A DNA stretch of 28,588 nt, taken from positions 1 to 28,588 of IMG/VR virus record IMGVR_UViG_3300008120_000779; one strand, written 5' to 3'. Positions 1-8,112 of the stretch are shown in pieces. The position numbers were made by a program, and so were the translations under genes. The number at the start of each line of letters is the position of its first letter. Within the stretch, counting starts at the first letter, position 1. The notes below the pieces were generated by a model. The model ran no database searches. It saw only the letters and a program-made list of their open reading frames with translations, and was not told the DNA's origin. The DNA comes from a virus.

Positions 1-242
1 ACCTGTACAGCTTGGTGAAGTTTACCTAAGTTCTCCCAGTGGCGGATTACTTGAGATTTAACTTGACCTTTGAAACCCAACATTTCCAACAGCATAGTGT
101 AGTTTTCTGCACCGTACTTGTTGATAAACTTAGGGTAGTACTGAGGCTTTAAGATAGAAAGGTCACTAACGATGCCTCTCGTTAGACCTGCACCAGGATT
201 TACAAAACCTGATGGTTTCTCTGCGGCTGAATTATATGCCAT
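1..242 (-). CDS. Probable major capsid protein, N-terminal part (cut by window start)
   Basis: An open frame starts with ATG at 242 and runs off the left edge, giving 80 residues beginning MAYNSAAEKPSGFVNPGAGL. The start is preceded by an A-rich leader (AATTAAAAATTAAAATTCT), as for other genes here. The segment has a Gly/Pro-rich N-terminus followed by a helix-like stretch (PKFINKYGAENYTMLLEMLG) and a basic segment. Its place directly after portal, small head proteins and a scaffold-like gene is the usual place for the major capsid protein. That call rests on gene order and general look, not on a recognised motif. A head-associated or decoration protein is the alternative. Confidence 0.55.
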   Translation of the reverse strand, partial: MAYNSAAEKPSGFVNPGAGLTRGIVSDLSILKPQYYPKFINKYGAENYTMLLEMLGFKGQVKSQVIRHWENLGKLHQAVQ

Positions 243-268
243 AGAATTTTAATTTTTAATTGTTAATA

Positions 269-700
269 TTAAGTGTTACCGAAAAAATAATTTACCATTT
301 CATCCTGAGTAGCTTTTTGCTCGTCTGGTAAAGACCTACTTACCGATTCCTGGAAGTTGGCATTTTTCAGACCCTTAACGAACATTGACTTTGCTTGATT
401 AACAGCTTGACTTACGTGTGCTTCTACGATTTTATCGAAGTTTTCAAGCACATACAAATCGTGAGCTATTGATTCTGTATCAAAGTCACCTTTTTCATTA
501 ATATAGCGTGGCACAAAGTAGTCCTGCAATGTGAAGTTCTCCATCTTGTCCTTTAACGCTTGCTTTTCATTAGCGTCAATAACATACGTAGTGTTGAACT
601 CTAACTCGCTGTCCTTGTACTTACTTTCAAACCCTACAATCTCATCAATGGTGTTCGGGATTGAGTTTAAGTACTTGTCTCTGTACTCTTTAATTGCCAC
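269..700 (-). CDS. C-terminal half of a split scaffold/head-assembly-like protein
   Basis: This 143-residue frame has only a GTG (700) as a usable start, with no clear A-rich leader. The same frame stays open upstream to about 796, through a Gln/Glu-rich stretch (LPDIQTSKTQQQEAQGQEVD) and into the end of the preceding gene. Joining the two frames by a 2-nt change in the (TC)5 repeat at 786-795 gives one continuous protein of about 354 residues. The product is charged and helical, with no Cys, as expected for a scaffold. It lies between portal-side genes and the capsid-like gene. I read it as the distal part of one scaffold gene, split by a natural frameshift, a programmed event or a sequence error. 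Independent translation from GTG is possible but less attractive. Confidence 0.6.
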   Translation of the reverse strand: MAIKEYRDKYLNSIPNTIDEIVGFESKYKDSELEFNTTYVIDANEKQALKDKMENFTLQDYFVPRYINEKGDFDTESIAHDLYVLENFDKIVEAHVSQAVNQAKSMFVKGLKNANFQESVSRSLPDEQKATQDEMVNYFFGNT

Positions 701-765
701 CTCATCAACTTCTTGGCCTTGTGCCTCCTGTTGCTGAGTCTTGCTAGTTTGAATATCTGGTAAAA

Positions 766-1335
766 CTATTTCCTCATGTTCAACCTCTCTCTCTCAAAAC
801 GCTTTTTTTCTTTAGCGATTTCTTCTGGGCTATCTAAATCCTCGTCAATATCGGCCTCTTGAACACCATATTTAAAGTTAAACTCCTCTTCAACTTCATC
901 TTCTGTAAGTTCAGGATTCTCTTGCTTCATCTTTAGCTTAAGAATACTGTCAGCATCTAACTTGTCAATTGAAGCTAACTGCTGTTGCTTTTGATACACA
1001 CTTACAACCTCATCAATCTTGCCTTCCTTTAAATACTCAAATACTTTTTTTGCAGTATCATTAGCAAAGTTAATTTCAGGTGCAACTTGTTGTTCTGTCA
1101 GCTTTAATATTTCATCAACACTTTTGAACTTACCTCCTGTCTTTTCTGCTAAAAGAGCTTCAAAGTCTAATTGTGTTGAAGGATTTGTTCCTTGTGAAAC
1201 ATTGTCATTACCTGAAAGAGCACTTTCAGCAGTAGCAGCTGCTTGGTTTTCTGTTGGAGAACTTTCTGTGTTACCACTAAGTTCACCTGATTCTACTAAG
1301 TCCTCAAACATTGAGGAATCTAAATTTGTTGGCAT
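766..1335 (-). CDS. N-terminal half of a split scaffold/head-assembly-like protein
   Basis: The 189-residue product starts at ATG 1335 and ends at TAG 766. Residues 1-60 are Ser/Asn/Thr/Gly-rich and disordered-looking. Then come predicted helices (EILKLTEQQVAPEINF and FEYLKEGKIDEVVSVYQKQQ) and a very acidic stretch (ENPELTEDEVEEEF) before the Lys/Arg-rich end. Acidic, helical, low-complexity proteins between portal and capsid are typically scaffold or capsid-assembly proteins; that is inference from position and composition. The end (FERERLNMRK) lies in the repeat where the frame appears to be lost; the neighbouring -1 frame continues as the 269-700 product. Confidence 0.65.
   Translation of the reverse strand: MPTNLDSSMFEDLVESGELSGNTESSPTENQAAATAESALSGNDNVSQGTNPSTQLDFEALLAEKTGGKFKSVDEILKLTEQQVAPEINFANDTAKKVFEYLKEGKIDEVVSVYQKQQQLASIDKLDADSILKLKMKQENPELTEDEVEEEFNFKYGVQEADIDEDLDSPEEIAKEKKRFERERLNMRK
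786..795. repeat. (TC)5 dinucleotide repeat at the scaffold frame break
   Basis: Five TC units on the plus strand read as GAGAGAGAGA in the coding strand. Removing one unit (or an equivalent 2-nt change) makes the coding frame pass without a stop from ...KRFERE into VEHEEIVLPDIQ and on through the 269-700 gene. A heptamer A-AAA-AAG in the correct phase lies just upstream (803-809 on the plus strand), but a -1 slip there meets a TGA three codons later, so it cannot explain the join. Confidence 0.6.
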
Positions 1336-1357
1336 AAGTTTTCTATTTTAGTTGTTA

Positions 1358-1489
1358 TTAATACTTGGCTTTACCTTTCATCTTAGCCATAGCAGTGTTT
1401 GCTTTTTTGGATACAGGTGAGGCTTTACCTTGTTTTTTTGCCATTTTCTCTTGCATTGCTTTAAATGCTTCGTTCTTTTTTGCTTTCAT
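1358..1489 (-). CDS. Small Lys-rich head-region protein (43 aa)
   Basis: ATG at 1489 follows a typical leader (AACAATTAAAACAAAATAAA) and the frame ends at TAA 1358. The product is 43 residues, beginning MKAKKNEAFKAMQEKMAKKQ, with about one third Lys and no Cys or Trp. It is the first of a set of very basic small proteins beside the portal gene, which suggests a virion or DNA-binding role. No family is recognised. The good leader and tight packing between its neighbours support it as a real gene despite its size. Confidence 0.7.
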   Translation of the reverse strand: MKAKKNEAFKAMQEKMAKKQGKASPVSKKANTAMAKMKGKAKY

Positions 1490-1533
1490 TTTATTTTGTT
1501 TTAATTGTTAATAATAGATGTAAAGATAATGTA

Positions 1534-1926
1534 TTAATCGTTTCTATACTTCTTCACTTTAGATGCAATACTTTTAGGTTGTTTTACAAATTGCTTTCCC
1601 TTTTTAGCACCTTCAGCTTTTGCTTTATTGGTAGACGCTTTTTCTGATGATGACAATGCAGCCCAAGCAGCTTTAGGTAAATACCTACGCTTACCTTCTG
1701 ATGGCTTTCCTGATGATGTAGTCCACTCCTGCTTACTCCATTTAGATAAGCTATTAGAAGATGACTTAGCACCTTTGTAACCACCACCTGCGTCCTTGTA
1801 TTTCTTAACAGCTAACTGAGCCTTTCTTGCAGACCACTCCCCTGCATCTCCTCCTTTACTTCCTGACTTTACGCTTGAAACCACCCTCTTCCATAATCCA
1901 GGGTTAGTTTTTGTGGATGTACTCAT
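1534..1926 (-). CDS. DUF5872-like basic protein
   Basis: I take ATG 1926 (MSTSTKTNPGLWKRVV) as the start, giving 130 residues. An earlier in-frame ATG at 1965 would overlap the preceding gene. The sequence carries the pattern I associate with DUF5872: an N-terminal NPxLWKRVV motif, then GSKGGDAGEWSARKAQLAV, GGGYKG, and RYLPKAAWAALSSSEKASTN, with a basic end (FVKQPKSIASKVKKYR). Proteins of this kind occur in phages and in large eukaryotic DNA viruses; function is unknown. The high Lys/Ser content and place in the head cluster suggest a virion-packaged DNA-binding protein. It starts 4 nt after the previous gene's stop. Confidence 0.75.
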   Translation of the reverse strand: MSTSTKTNPGLWKRVVSSVKSGSKGGDAGEWSARKAQLAVKKYKDAGGGYKGAKSSSNSLSKWSKQEWTTSSGKPSEGKRRYLPKAAWAALSSSEKASTNKAKAEGAKKGKQFVKQPKSIASKVKKYRND

Positions 1927-1930
1927 AAAA

Positions 1931-2224
1931 TTACCATTTAGCTTTATCTGCCCAAAAAGCTGCACTCATCTTTCCTTTGGCTATATTCTTAGCATGGCGT
2001 GATTTGAACGATGCTCTTTTCTTTTTCATTCTTTCAGATTCTCCTGCTTTAGGCTTACCTGCTGTTTCTGCACCCTGCTCACCAAAGCGGATAGTCTTAA
2101 CTTTATCACCAACCTTTGCTACTACAATATGAGATTTCTTTGGATGACCAGGAGTACGCTTTGGTTTGTTATAACCACTTACTCCTGCTCTTGCTAATCG
2201 TGAATCTTTTTTAATGAATGGCAT
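1931..2224 (-). CDS. Small basic conserved phage protein (97 aa)
   Basis: ATG 2224 to TAA 1931. The 97-residue product contains GYNKPKRTPGHPKKSHIVVA, a middle section KVKTIRFGEQG and a basic C-terminus (SFKSRHAKNIAKGKMSAAFW). I recognise this pattern from small proteins found in many tailed phages, all of unknown function. The strong positive charge and head-cluster position again favour a virion or DNA-associated role. The gene is packed tightly, with 1 nt before the upstream gene's stop and 4 nt before the next start. Confidence 0.75.
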   Translation of the reverse strand: MPFIKKDSRLARAGVSGYNKPKRTPGHPKKSHIVVAKVGDKVKTIRFGEQGAETAGKPKAGESERMKKKRASFKSRHAKNIAKGKMSAAFWADKAKW

Positions 2225-2225
2225 A

Positions 2226-2465
2226 TTACTTAGATTTTTTAAGCATTTTAGGCTTCTTCATATTACCAGGAGCAATAACAATCATTACGCCTCCTTTCTT
2301 TCCATTCTCTTCTGAATCCATCTCTTCTGATTTATCCTCTTCCTCCATATCATCTTCCTCTTCATCATCTTGCTCTTTCATAGCCTTATACAAAGCCATA
2401 AATTTTGCTACCTCATCTACATTAAAGGTCATTTCGCTCTTTGCTGATTTCTTTTTAAGTGGCAT
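2226..2465 (-). CDS. Small acidic-core protein next to portal (79 aa)
   Basis: ATG 2465 to TAA 2226. A basic start (MPLKKKSAKSEM) is followed by a helix (VDEVAKFMALYKAMKEQ), then a run of about 25 mostly Asp/Glu residues (EEEDDMEEEDKSEEMDSEEN), and a Lys-rich tail ending KKPKMLKKSK. The gene begins 1 nt after the portal gene ends. The alternation of charge suggests a flexible protein that binds basic partners, such as its two Lys-rich neighbours, but this is inference. No family is recognised. Confidence 0.65.
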   Translation of the reverse strand: MPLKKKSAKSEMTFNVDEVAKFMALYKAMKEQDDEEEDDMEEEDKSEEMDSEENGKKGGVMIVIAPGNMKKPKMLKKSK

Positions 2466-2466
2466 A

Positions 2467-4836
2467 TTACATTTGATTTTGTCCGCCTAATAATTGTTGC
2501 ATCATTTGCTCATCATTTGCTCTTCCTTGCTGAACTACCTCTTCAGGGTCAATACCTTGTGAAGCTAACTCCTCTCTCATAGCCATCTCTTGCTGTTGTG
2601 CAGCCATTTCAGCTTCCATCTGTTCCTGCTGTGCCTTATCCATAAAGTATTTTTCTACAACATCTTTAGCATACCCATCTAATGGCTTACCTGCTTGATA
2701 AGATATTTTAAGAATCTCAAAAACAAAAGCCTGAGTGTTTTGCTCTTCTTTTGTCTTAGCCATTTCTTTATCAATAGCAATCTGTGATTGAGCCTTTAAC
2801 TGCTGTATCTGAGCGTCAGATTGAGCCTTAGCCATCATTGACCTCTCCTGCACCTGAGCATTCATTTCAGAGTTCTGTTGAGCCTTTTCCATCTCTTGCT
2901 GCATCCTCTTATTCTTGGCTCTTGTAAGAAACAGTTCTTGCAACTTTACGTTATCTAATCTTCTAATCTTAAAGGCATCATCAAAGTCTATAAGATTATT
3001 AGATACTGATGTGTTAACTAATGAGTCAACATAAGCCTTTTCTGCATCGTCAGGAAGCATCTCTAACTTAAACTCAAAATACATATTAGAAAGCTCTGAG
3101 TTGCCAAAAAACTCTCTATACGCTGTACCACCATACACAACAGAGTCGTGTAAAAGGATTCCTATTTTCGTAAGCGTTTGTTCAGTAATCTCCAAATAAG
3201 AGTCATAGATAAAATCAGTAGCATTGTTAGATTCACGTATTTGAGATTCTAAAACACCTAATCCCATCTTAGGATTAACGCTTGAACCTTCTCTGTATTC
3301 ATTGATACCTACCTCATCTCTAATCTTATTAACGTAAAAGTTATATACTTGTATTGCAGCATTTATCTGATTAATATTACCAATATTTGGTAATTCGTTA
3401 ATCGGCAGTCCCTTTCTTTCTCCATCCTCGTCTACGCTGTTAAAATATATATTACCTGTCTGGTCGTACACTCTTTGAATCTCCAAAGGCTTTACATTAC
3501 CTTGTCCAAGGTCTACCTCTTTAAGTCCTGATATATCAACAGCAATACCAGATGGACGTAACTTAGCAATCAACTGCTGAATCTTCATGTGCGTAAGTGT
3601 AATCATACGAACAGAAGAAGAAATCCTTTCAGCAAGTGGAGTGTTATTCATGCCTATATTATTGTGCATATAGACAGAATAACTAAAGTAAGACTTAGAC
3701 AATTCCTTCGGGTCAGAAGGTCTAATCATTGGGCTGTTAGGCTTAAACTTTAAAAGTCTTTTAGATTGAGGAAGAAATACACCTGCGTATATCATCTCCA
3801 TCTCTTTCTGTATAACAGTCTTATCTTCTCCTACGTTCTCAGGCTTCCCTTTCTTTTTTTCTACATACTTCCTATTGTCCCTATTCTTTTCTACCCAGAA
3901 CATAGGTCTAACAGTCTTAGCCTCAAAGAACAACACCTCGATAGCATAGTCATCATAAGGTCTTGAACCTGGGTTCATGTACTCGTTCTTCCACTTAAAT
4001 GTGTAGGGGTTTGTACAATCCTTAGAAGTTTTAGCTATATCAAACAACTGCTCTTCATTAAGCCCGAACTGCTTTCTTAAATCATAAAGTTTCATTGACT
4101 TACGATGCCCCATAACAGAAGCATCCCCTAAATCGTTTCTTTCGGAGTAAGAGCAAAAAAAGTCAATAGGACTTATAGCTTCTACGATGACTTCTCCTTC
4201 GCTTCCTGCTCTTGTATAAGTAACTGCATACCCTGCGTCTCTGATGTTGCAAAGAAGAGTACGCTTGATATCGGTCCAATTGTTGTTGTGCATGACCATA
4301 GAGGTTCCCCTTTCCATAATAATTTCTTCTGGGGTTCTGTAATCAACATTGAAGAAGATGTCAAGTTCGTCATAACTTTCAGGTTCAAAGGTTTCTCTAT
4401 TTTTGTACAATCCTAAAGCCTCATCTGCCATCTTGTTAAACTCAGGCTCAAGCATTCTAAACTCAGCCATTGCCTTGTCGTATTTCTTTTTCTTTATGCT
4501 TACTGGGTCAACAGCTGTACATTTTGGCTTTTCTCTGCGCTTCATAAACCCACCAATAAGTACTTCCATAAACTTAGGAGCAATCATTGGAGGAGTCCAA
4601 TCAAGGTTCACATACGACTGCTTACCATCAATATTGAGAAACTGCATATAGTCTCTCATGTCCTGCCTGCCAGTTGACAGCTTCATGTTCTTGGAAATCT
4701 CTACATTTCTCTTCTCAAAGTATTCATTACTAACAATAGAATGGACATACTTCGCCATCTTCTCTCCAAGCTCTGTATCAGATACACCATCAAGGTTTAA
4801 CTGAAACTGTAATGTCGGGTTATAAAAGGGAGTCAA
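2467..4836 (-). CDS. Portal protein
   Basis: The 789-residue product is called portal from size, position directly after the large terminase, and layout: an alpha/beta first 600 residues followed by a Gln/Met/Ala-rich coiled-coil tail (about 640-789, e.g. QIQQLKAQSQIAIDKEMAKT and DEQMMQQLLGGQNQM). The N-terminal part contains VNLDWTPPMIAPKFMEVLIG and the later TFKWKNEYMNPGSRPYDDY region typical of large portals of Bacteroidetes phages. Twelve subunits would form the vertex ring through which DNA is packaged. The start is TTG at 4836: an in-frame TAG lies three codons upstream, and the first ATG would remove 27 residues. Exact family membership is not established here. Confidence 0.82.
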   Translation of the reverse strand: MTPFYNPTLQFQLNLDGVSDTELGEKMAKYVHSIVSNEYFEKRNVEISKNMKLSTGRQDMRDYMQFLNIDGKQSYVNLDWTPPMIAPKFMEVLIGGFMKRREKPKCTAVDPVSIKKKKYDKAMAEFRMLEPEFNKMADEALGLYKNRETFEPESYDELDIFFNVDYRTPEEIIMERGTSMVMHNNNWTDIKRTLLCNIRDAGYAVTYTRAGSEGEVIVEAISPIDFFCSYSERNDLGDASVMGHRKSMKLYDLRKQFGLNEEQLFDIAKTSKDCTNPYTFKWKNEYMNPGSRPYDDYAIEVLFFEAKTVRPMFWVEKNRDNRKYVEKKKGKPENVGEDKTVIQKEMEMIYAGVFLPQSKRLLKFKPNSPMIRPSDPKELSKSYFSYSVYMHNNIGMNNTPLAERISSSVRMITLTHMKIQQLIAKLRPSGIAVDISGLKEVDLGQGNVKPLEIQRVYDQTGNIYFNSVDEDGERKGLPINELPNIGNINQINAAIQVYNFYVNKIRDEVGINEYREGSSVNPKMGLGVLESQIRESNNATDFIYDSYLEITEQTLTKIGILLHDSVVYGGTAYREFFGNSELSNMYFEFKLEMLPDDAEKAYVDSLVNTSVSNNLIDFDDAFKIRRLDNVKLQELFLTRAKNKRMQQEMEKAQQNSEMNAQVQERSMMAKAQSDAQIQQLKAQSQIAIDKEMAKTKEEQNTQAFVFEILKISYQAGKPLDGYAKDVVEKYFMDKAQQEQMEAEMAAQQQEMAMREELASQGIDPEEVVQQGRANDEQMMQQLLGGQNQM

Positions 4837-4865
4837 ATTAAACTATTTTTTCAAAAATACAAAAA

Positions 4866-6902
4866 CTATCTTATGTTGGCTATGTCAAAAGTTTGAATAT
4901 AGGATATGGAATCCTTCTTTTCTTTCAACACATTTCTAACGTCTCCAGCCGCTGCAACAAGGGCAATCATAAACGCAACAGTAATATCCGACTTGGTTCT
5001 ATTGAAATGGTCATACTCTAACATATCCTCAAGTATCTGCTCATAAAACATCTTATGGCTATAGTTGTCTATCCAAAACTGAGCAAGCTCTAGCTGTTTG
5101 TTTAGAGAAAATGGGTCTTTAGGAGACACACCCCACGTCTGTACGGTCTTGCCCTTTCTATTCGGGTCAATAACAGACTTTGGAGTTTTAGTTATATAGT
5201 TCTTGTACCCTTTGTCTATAAACCACTCAAAGTAATCGTCATTCGCATTTTCATAGGTAGCCTTGCATCCGTAGTAGTGAGCAGCCATAAGAATTTCCGA
5301 GTGAAACATATTCTTAGTCTTAGGTCTACCAACATACAAGGCAACTGGCATACCAGTATTCTCAGGGTCAGTATTGTCTAATTGCTCATATAGAACAGCC
5401 ACACCCATTGAACCTTTACCAACGATAATAGTAGATGCGAAAGGGTCAACCCCCATTTTGTATATATGTGTATTGGTAGGAGTCCTTCCGCTATCTCCCC
5501 AAAACATAGCATTGGGTTCTTTAGGCTGTTTAAGTATAATCCATTTACCGTGTGGGTCATCTTTGTAATCTACCTTGTTGGTATCATGCCAACCAAAAGT
5601 AACTCTACGCAGTGGTGCTGGGTTATCTTTTAAGTAGTCCAACTGCTCTCTTATTAGTCCTACATTAAAGAAAGATTCTGAATCATCAGCAGCAAAGGCT
5701 TCCTCTTCGCTAAATGGCATCATTCTTTTTTCTTCAAGCCTCATCTCATCATCTTCAATAGCCTCTATCTTCTTTCTAAGATATTCCTTTGCACCTAACT
5801 TAATATCCTCTTTGGTAAGGGTAGTAGTTTCTAGCAGATATGCTTCCTGCTCTCTTGAGGGCCTATCTATGACACTCATCCCATACCTGTCTATAAATCC
5901 CTCATATCCATCAAAGGCAGGCTTAAAGTACCTGTAAAGCCCTGATGGAGTACTCTTGTGTGTAAAATGGTTTGATTCATTCCATAGCACTTTAAATCCT
6001 GCACCACCATCTTTCAGTTTATTTACCGTTGATGGCATTTCTGCAAAACCTACCTTCCTACTACCTTTCTCAAGTGTCTTTCTTACAATAGACCAATACC
6101 TTTGCACAGGTACGTCTGTAGGAAATTTACCACCTTCATCTATTAACAGCCTTGTATTCCTTTTAGAATCGTAACTGTTTAGCTTAGTATTTTTAAAATC
6201 TATCTGTGAGTTTAACCCTTCAGGTTTTTCTTTTATGGAAGTTTGCTGCTTCTTCTTAACCCTTGATACCTGCTTTAGGAATCTAAGTATCTTTTCTGGG
6301 TCATCACCTGCTGATATTTCGGGCTTGAGAAACAGCGGCAGGTTCCTAAATCCATATACCACCATCTCCTTAAATACAGACTTGGCATCATCACCTGTCT
6401 TGGAAACGATACCGCACTTAGCCTGCTCGGTGGTGGTAGCTGTATAGATTATATTAGATGACGCTTGTGAGGTAGCACCCTCACGTCTTGACTTAACCCT
6501 CAATATTCCAAGTACGTTATTTGACTTTTCACAGTAATCTAAAAATAGGTAGTACCTCCTATCGCAATCTCTGTACTGAGGTTTCTCGCCATTCTCTAAT
6601 GTAAAGTAGTTAAGAAAATAATAGTATTTTCCTGTAACAAAAGTGGGGCTACCATTGTTCATAAACCAGTAACCATCCCTACACCTTGTCAGTTCCTGCA
6701 TTATAAAGTTCCACTGCTCATCACCCCACAATGGCTTACCATCGTGGTCGTATTCCAAATCCTCGAAGTAGTCAGGTATTTCTGTATACCTAAAGTACTG
6801 TAGACTCTGCGGAAGATTGCTGTTCGTTATTTCCTGCGGATGAGGCTGCTCTGGAAGCTGATATGTTATTCCGTATATATTTAGGCTTGATTTTCTTGAC
6901 AA
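4866..6902 (-). CDS. terL: Terminase large subunit
   Basis: This is the packaging motor ATPase and headful/end nuclease (678 aa). Visible motifs: a Walker A-like segment RVKSRREGATSQ at 135-146 (the Arg/Lys-rich variant common in phage terminases), Walker B LLIDEGG at 252-258 with D255 and E256, a coupling-type motif AEMPST at 287-292, and nuclease acidic residues at D486 (MGVDPFAS), E551 and D639 (TKSDITVAF). The start is TTG at 6902 because an in-frame TAA lies five codons upstream and the first ATG is far inside. It overlaps the preceding gene by 113 nt. The stop is TAG. Confidence 0.93.
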   Translation of the reverse strand: MSRKSSLNIYGITYQLPEQPHPQEITNSNLPQSLQYFRYTEIPDYFEDLEYDHDGKPLWGDEQWNFIMQELTRCRDGYWFMNNGSPTFVTGKYYYFLNYFTLENGEKPQYRDCDRRYYLFLDYCEKSNNVLGILRVKSRREGATSQASSNIIYTATTTEQAKCGIVSKTGDDAKSVFKEMVVYGFRNLPLFLKPEISAGDDPEKILRFLKQVSRVKKKQQTSIKEKPEGLNSQIDFKNTKLNSYDSKRNTRLLIDEGGKFPTDVPVQRYWSIVRKTLEKGSRKVGFAEMPSTVNKLKDGGAGFKVLWNESNHFTHKSTPSGLYRYFKPAFDGYEGFIDRYGMSVIDRPSREQEAYLLETTTLTKEDIKLGAKEYLRKKIEAIEDDEMRLEEKRMMPFSEEEAFAADDSESFFNVGLIREQLDYLKDNPAPLRRVTFGWHDTNKVDYKDDPHGKWIILKQPKEPNAMFWGDSGRTPTNTHIYKMGVDPFASTIIVGKGSMGVAVLYEQLDNTDPENTGMPVALYVGRPKTKNMFHSEILMAAHYYGCKATYENANDDYFEWFIDKGYKNYITKTPKSVIDPNRKGKTVQTWGVSPKDPFSLNKQLELAQFWIDNYSHKMFYEQILEDMLEYDHFNRTKSDITVAFMIALVAAAGDVRNVLKEKKDSISYIQTFDIANIR

Positions 6903-7632
6903 CTGTTTTTTCTTTTTTTACATAGTTAAGAATAGATTCCGCAAACGACTTACCTCTATCTGTCAGAAAGTAAAGGTATGGTTTTTTATTGTAGCTTTCT
7001 CTGCTGACAAGACCGAACTGTATTAGCCTTTTTGAAAACTTATAAATACTTCCTGAATCAATTGACATATCATCTGAGTATTTTTTAGCTGTTACTCCTT
7101 CAGGAAACTGAGAAAGATATAGCAGTACCCACATTTCATGCGGTCTAAGTTTAGTCTTTTGGCGCACAAGTGATAGCTTTGCAAATATCCTTGCCCATAG
7201 TATTACCTTAACAGAGTTTAAATTTATATTTTCGTTAGGGTCGTAGAACTTATGTTTAGACTTAACTTCTTTATATACCTTCTTTCTTAGTCCTGCTCTG
7301 TATGTTTTTCTAGCTTCAGCATACTTTACTTTAAGTCTTTCGTACTTCTTCTTGTACAGCTGAATATTCTTTTTAAGATGCCATCGTTCAGCACCTAACT
7401 TATACCACACCTTCTTTCTGCTTTTCTCTACTGTTACTCTTTGGTGCTTGTACTTTTCTACCAGCTTATTATATTTCGCTTCACTATTTTCTGCTCGCTT
7501 TTGGTCTTCAGCACTTCGTTTCTTGTATTCATCTACGATACGCTTTACCCTTGCAGCAGTGTACTTTTTGCCTGGTGTTATTTCCAGGTCTCCTCGTTTT
7601 GGTCGTCTTGCTTTCTGTACTTGTTCTTCCAT
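6790..7632 (-). CDS. Coiled-coil plus winged-helix protein; candidate terminase small subunit
   Basis: The product is 280 aa. Residues 25-125 are Lys/Arg/Glu-rich and strongly helical, consistent with a coiled coil. Residues 160-238 look like a MarR-type winged helix: a helix PHEMWVLLYLSQFPEG, a recognition-type helix IDSGSIYKFSKRLIQFGLVS, then a wing YNKKPYLYFLTDRGK. The tail is Ser/Ala/Asn-rich. Its location directly upstream of, and overlapping, the large terminase is the classical place of the small terminase that recognises phage DNA. DNA-binding domain plus oligomerising helices fits that job, but the order of domains is unusual. A late transcription factor is the alternative. ATG 7632 overlaps the previous stop (TAATG). 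Confidence 0.6.
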   Translation of the reverse strand: MEEQVQKARRPKRGDLEITPGKKYTAARVKRIVDEYKKRSAEDQKRAENSEAKYNKLVEKYKHQRVTVEKSRKKVWYKLGAERWHLKKNIQLYKKKYERLKVKYAEARKTYRAGLRKKVYKEVKSKHKFYDPNENINLNSVKVILWARIFAKLSLVRQKTKLRPHEMWVLLYLSQFPEGVTAKKYSDDMSIDSGSIYKFSKRLIQFGLVSRESYNKKPYLYFLTDRGKSFAESILNYVKKEKTVVKKIKPKYIRNNISASRAASSAGNNEQQSSAESTVL

Positions 7633-7949
7633 TACTTTTTAATAAAATGTTCAATGGCGTTTTTAGCTACGTTAGGTTTTTCTTCATCTTTATCAACCTT
7701 CAGTTCTTTCTTTAACCAAAGTAAGTTCTGAGCTACGTCTTTACTATCCACCATAGCCTTCCATACCCTTTCAAATGTCTTATCATTCTTGGACTTAAAT
7801 GATACGTACTCTCCGTTAAGCTCTTCTGCAAGTTTAACAAGTTGGTAGTTAAGGGCATGATACAGCCCTTGCAACCCATCTGTCTTATAGGCTTGAAGTT
7901 CTGTTTCTAATTCCTCAATCCTCTGATTTAGTTTCAGTATGTCTGTCAT
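7632..7949 (-). CDS. Small helical protein upstream of terminase genes (105 aa)
   Basis: ATG 7949 to TAA 7632, with the stop overlapping the next start by 1 nt, so translation is probably coupled. The N-terminus is a leucine-zipper-like heptad run (ILKLNQRIEELETELQAYK). It is followed by helices (GLYHALNYQLVKLAEELNGE and FERVWKAMVDSKDVAQNLLW) and a Lys/Glu-rich end. No enzyme motif or known family is seen. Coupling to the winged-helix/terminase pair suggests a part in packaging or in late gene control. Confidence 0.65.
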   Translation of the reverse strand: MTDILKLNQRIEELETELQAYKTDGLQGLYHALNYQLVKLAEELNGEYVSFKSKNDKTFERVWKAMVDSKDVAQNLLWLKKELKVDKDEEKPNVAKNAIEHFIKK

Positions 7950-8112
7950 TATCTTTATTTTTTATTTCCCAATAATAATTGCAACTTCCATCTTTATTCA
8001 TTGGACTTTCGCTAAAATACGATTGTCTAAAGTGATATGGGTCTGACATATACCTGTAACAGCTATGTCTTTTCTCGCAATCGGTTGATTTACACTTCGT
8101 TATGTCGGGCAT
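7915..8112 (-). CDS. Cys-rich small protein, possible zinc binder (65 aa)
   Basis: ATG 8112 to TGA 7915, overlapping the next gene by 35 nt and starting 1 nt inside the previous gene's stop region. Five cysteines occur: CKSTDCEKRHSC near the N-terminus (C7, C12, C18), and a later C44 in SCNYYWEI, with aromatic residues between (RQSYFSES). This C-x4-C-x5-C...C spacing is seen in many short phage proteins of unknown function and fits a small zinc-binding fold. No catalytic motif is visible. Confidence 0.65.
   Translation of the reverse strand: MPDITKCKSTDCEKRHSCYRYMSDPYHFRQSYFSESPMNKDGSCNYYWEIKNKDNDRHTETKSED

Noticed and set aside
766-768. TAG read as an amino acid (recoded stop, as in some crAss-like phages)
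   Set aside because: TAG also ends terL and the small-terminase candidate at sensible places, and read-through gives no continuation resembling a protein; standard bacterial code fits.
801-812. A-AAA-AAG slippery heptamer (minus strand) as the site of programmed frameshifting in the scaffold gene
   Set aside because: A -1 slip there leads to TGA three codons later, before the frame of the second half opens.
1934-1965. Earlier ATG (1965) for the DUF5872-like gene
   Set aside because: It would overlap the preceding gene and adds non-conserved residues; ATG 1926 begins the recognisable protein.
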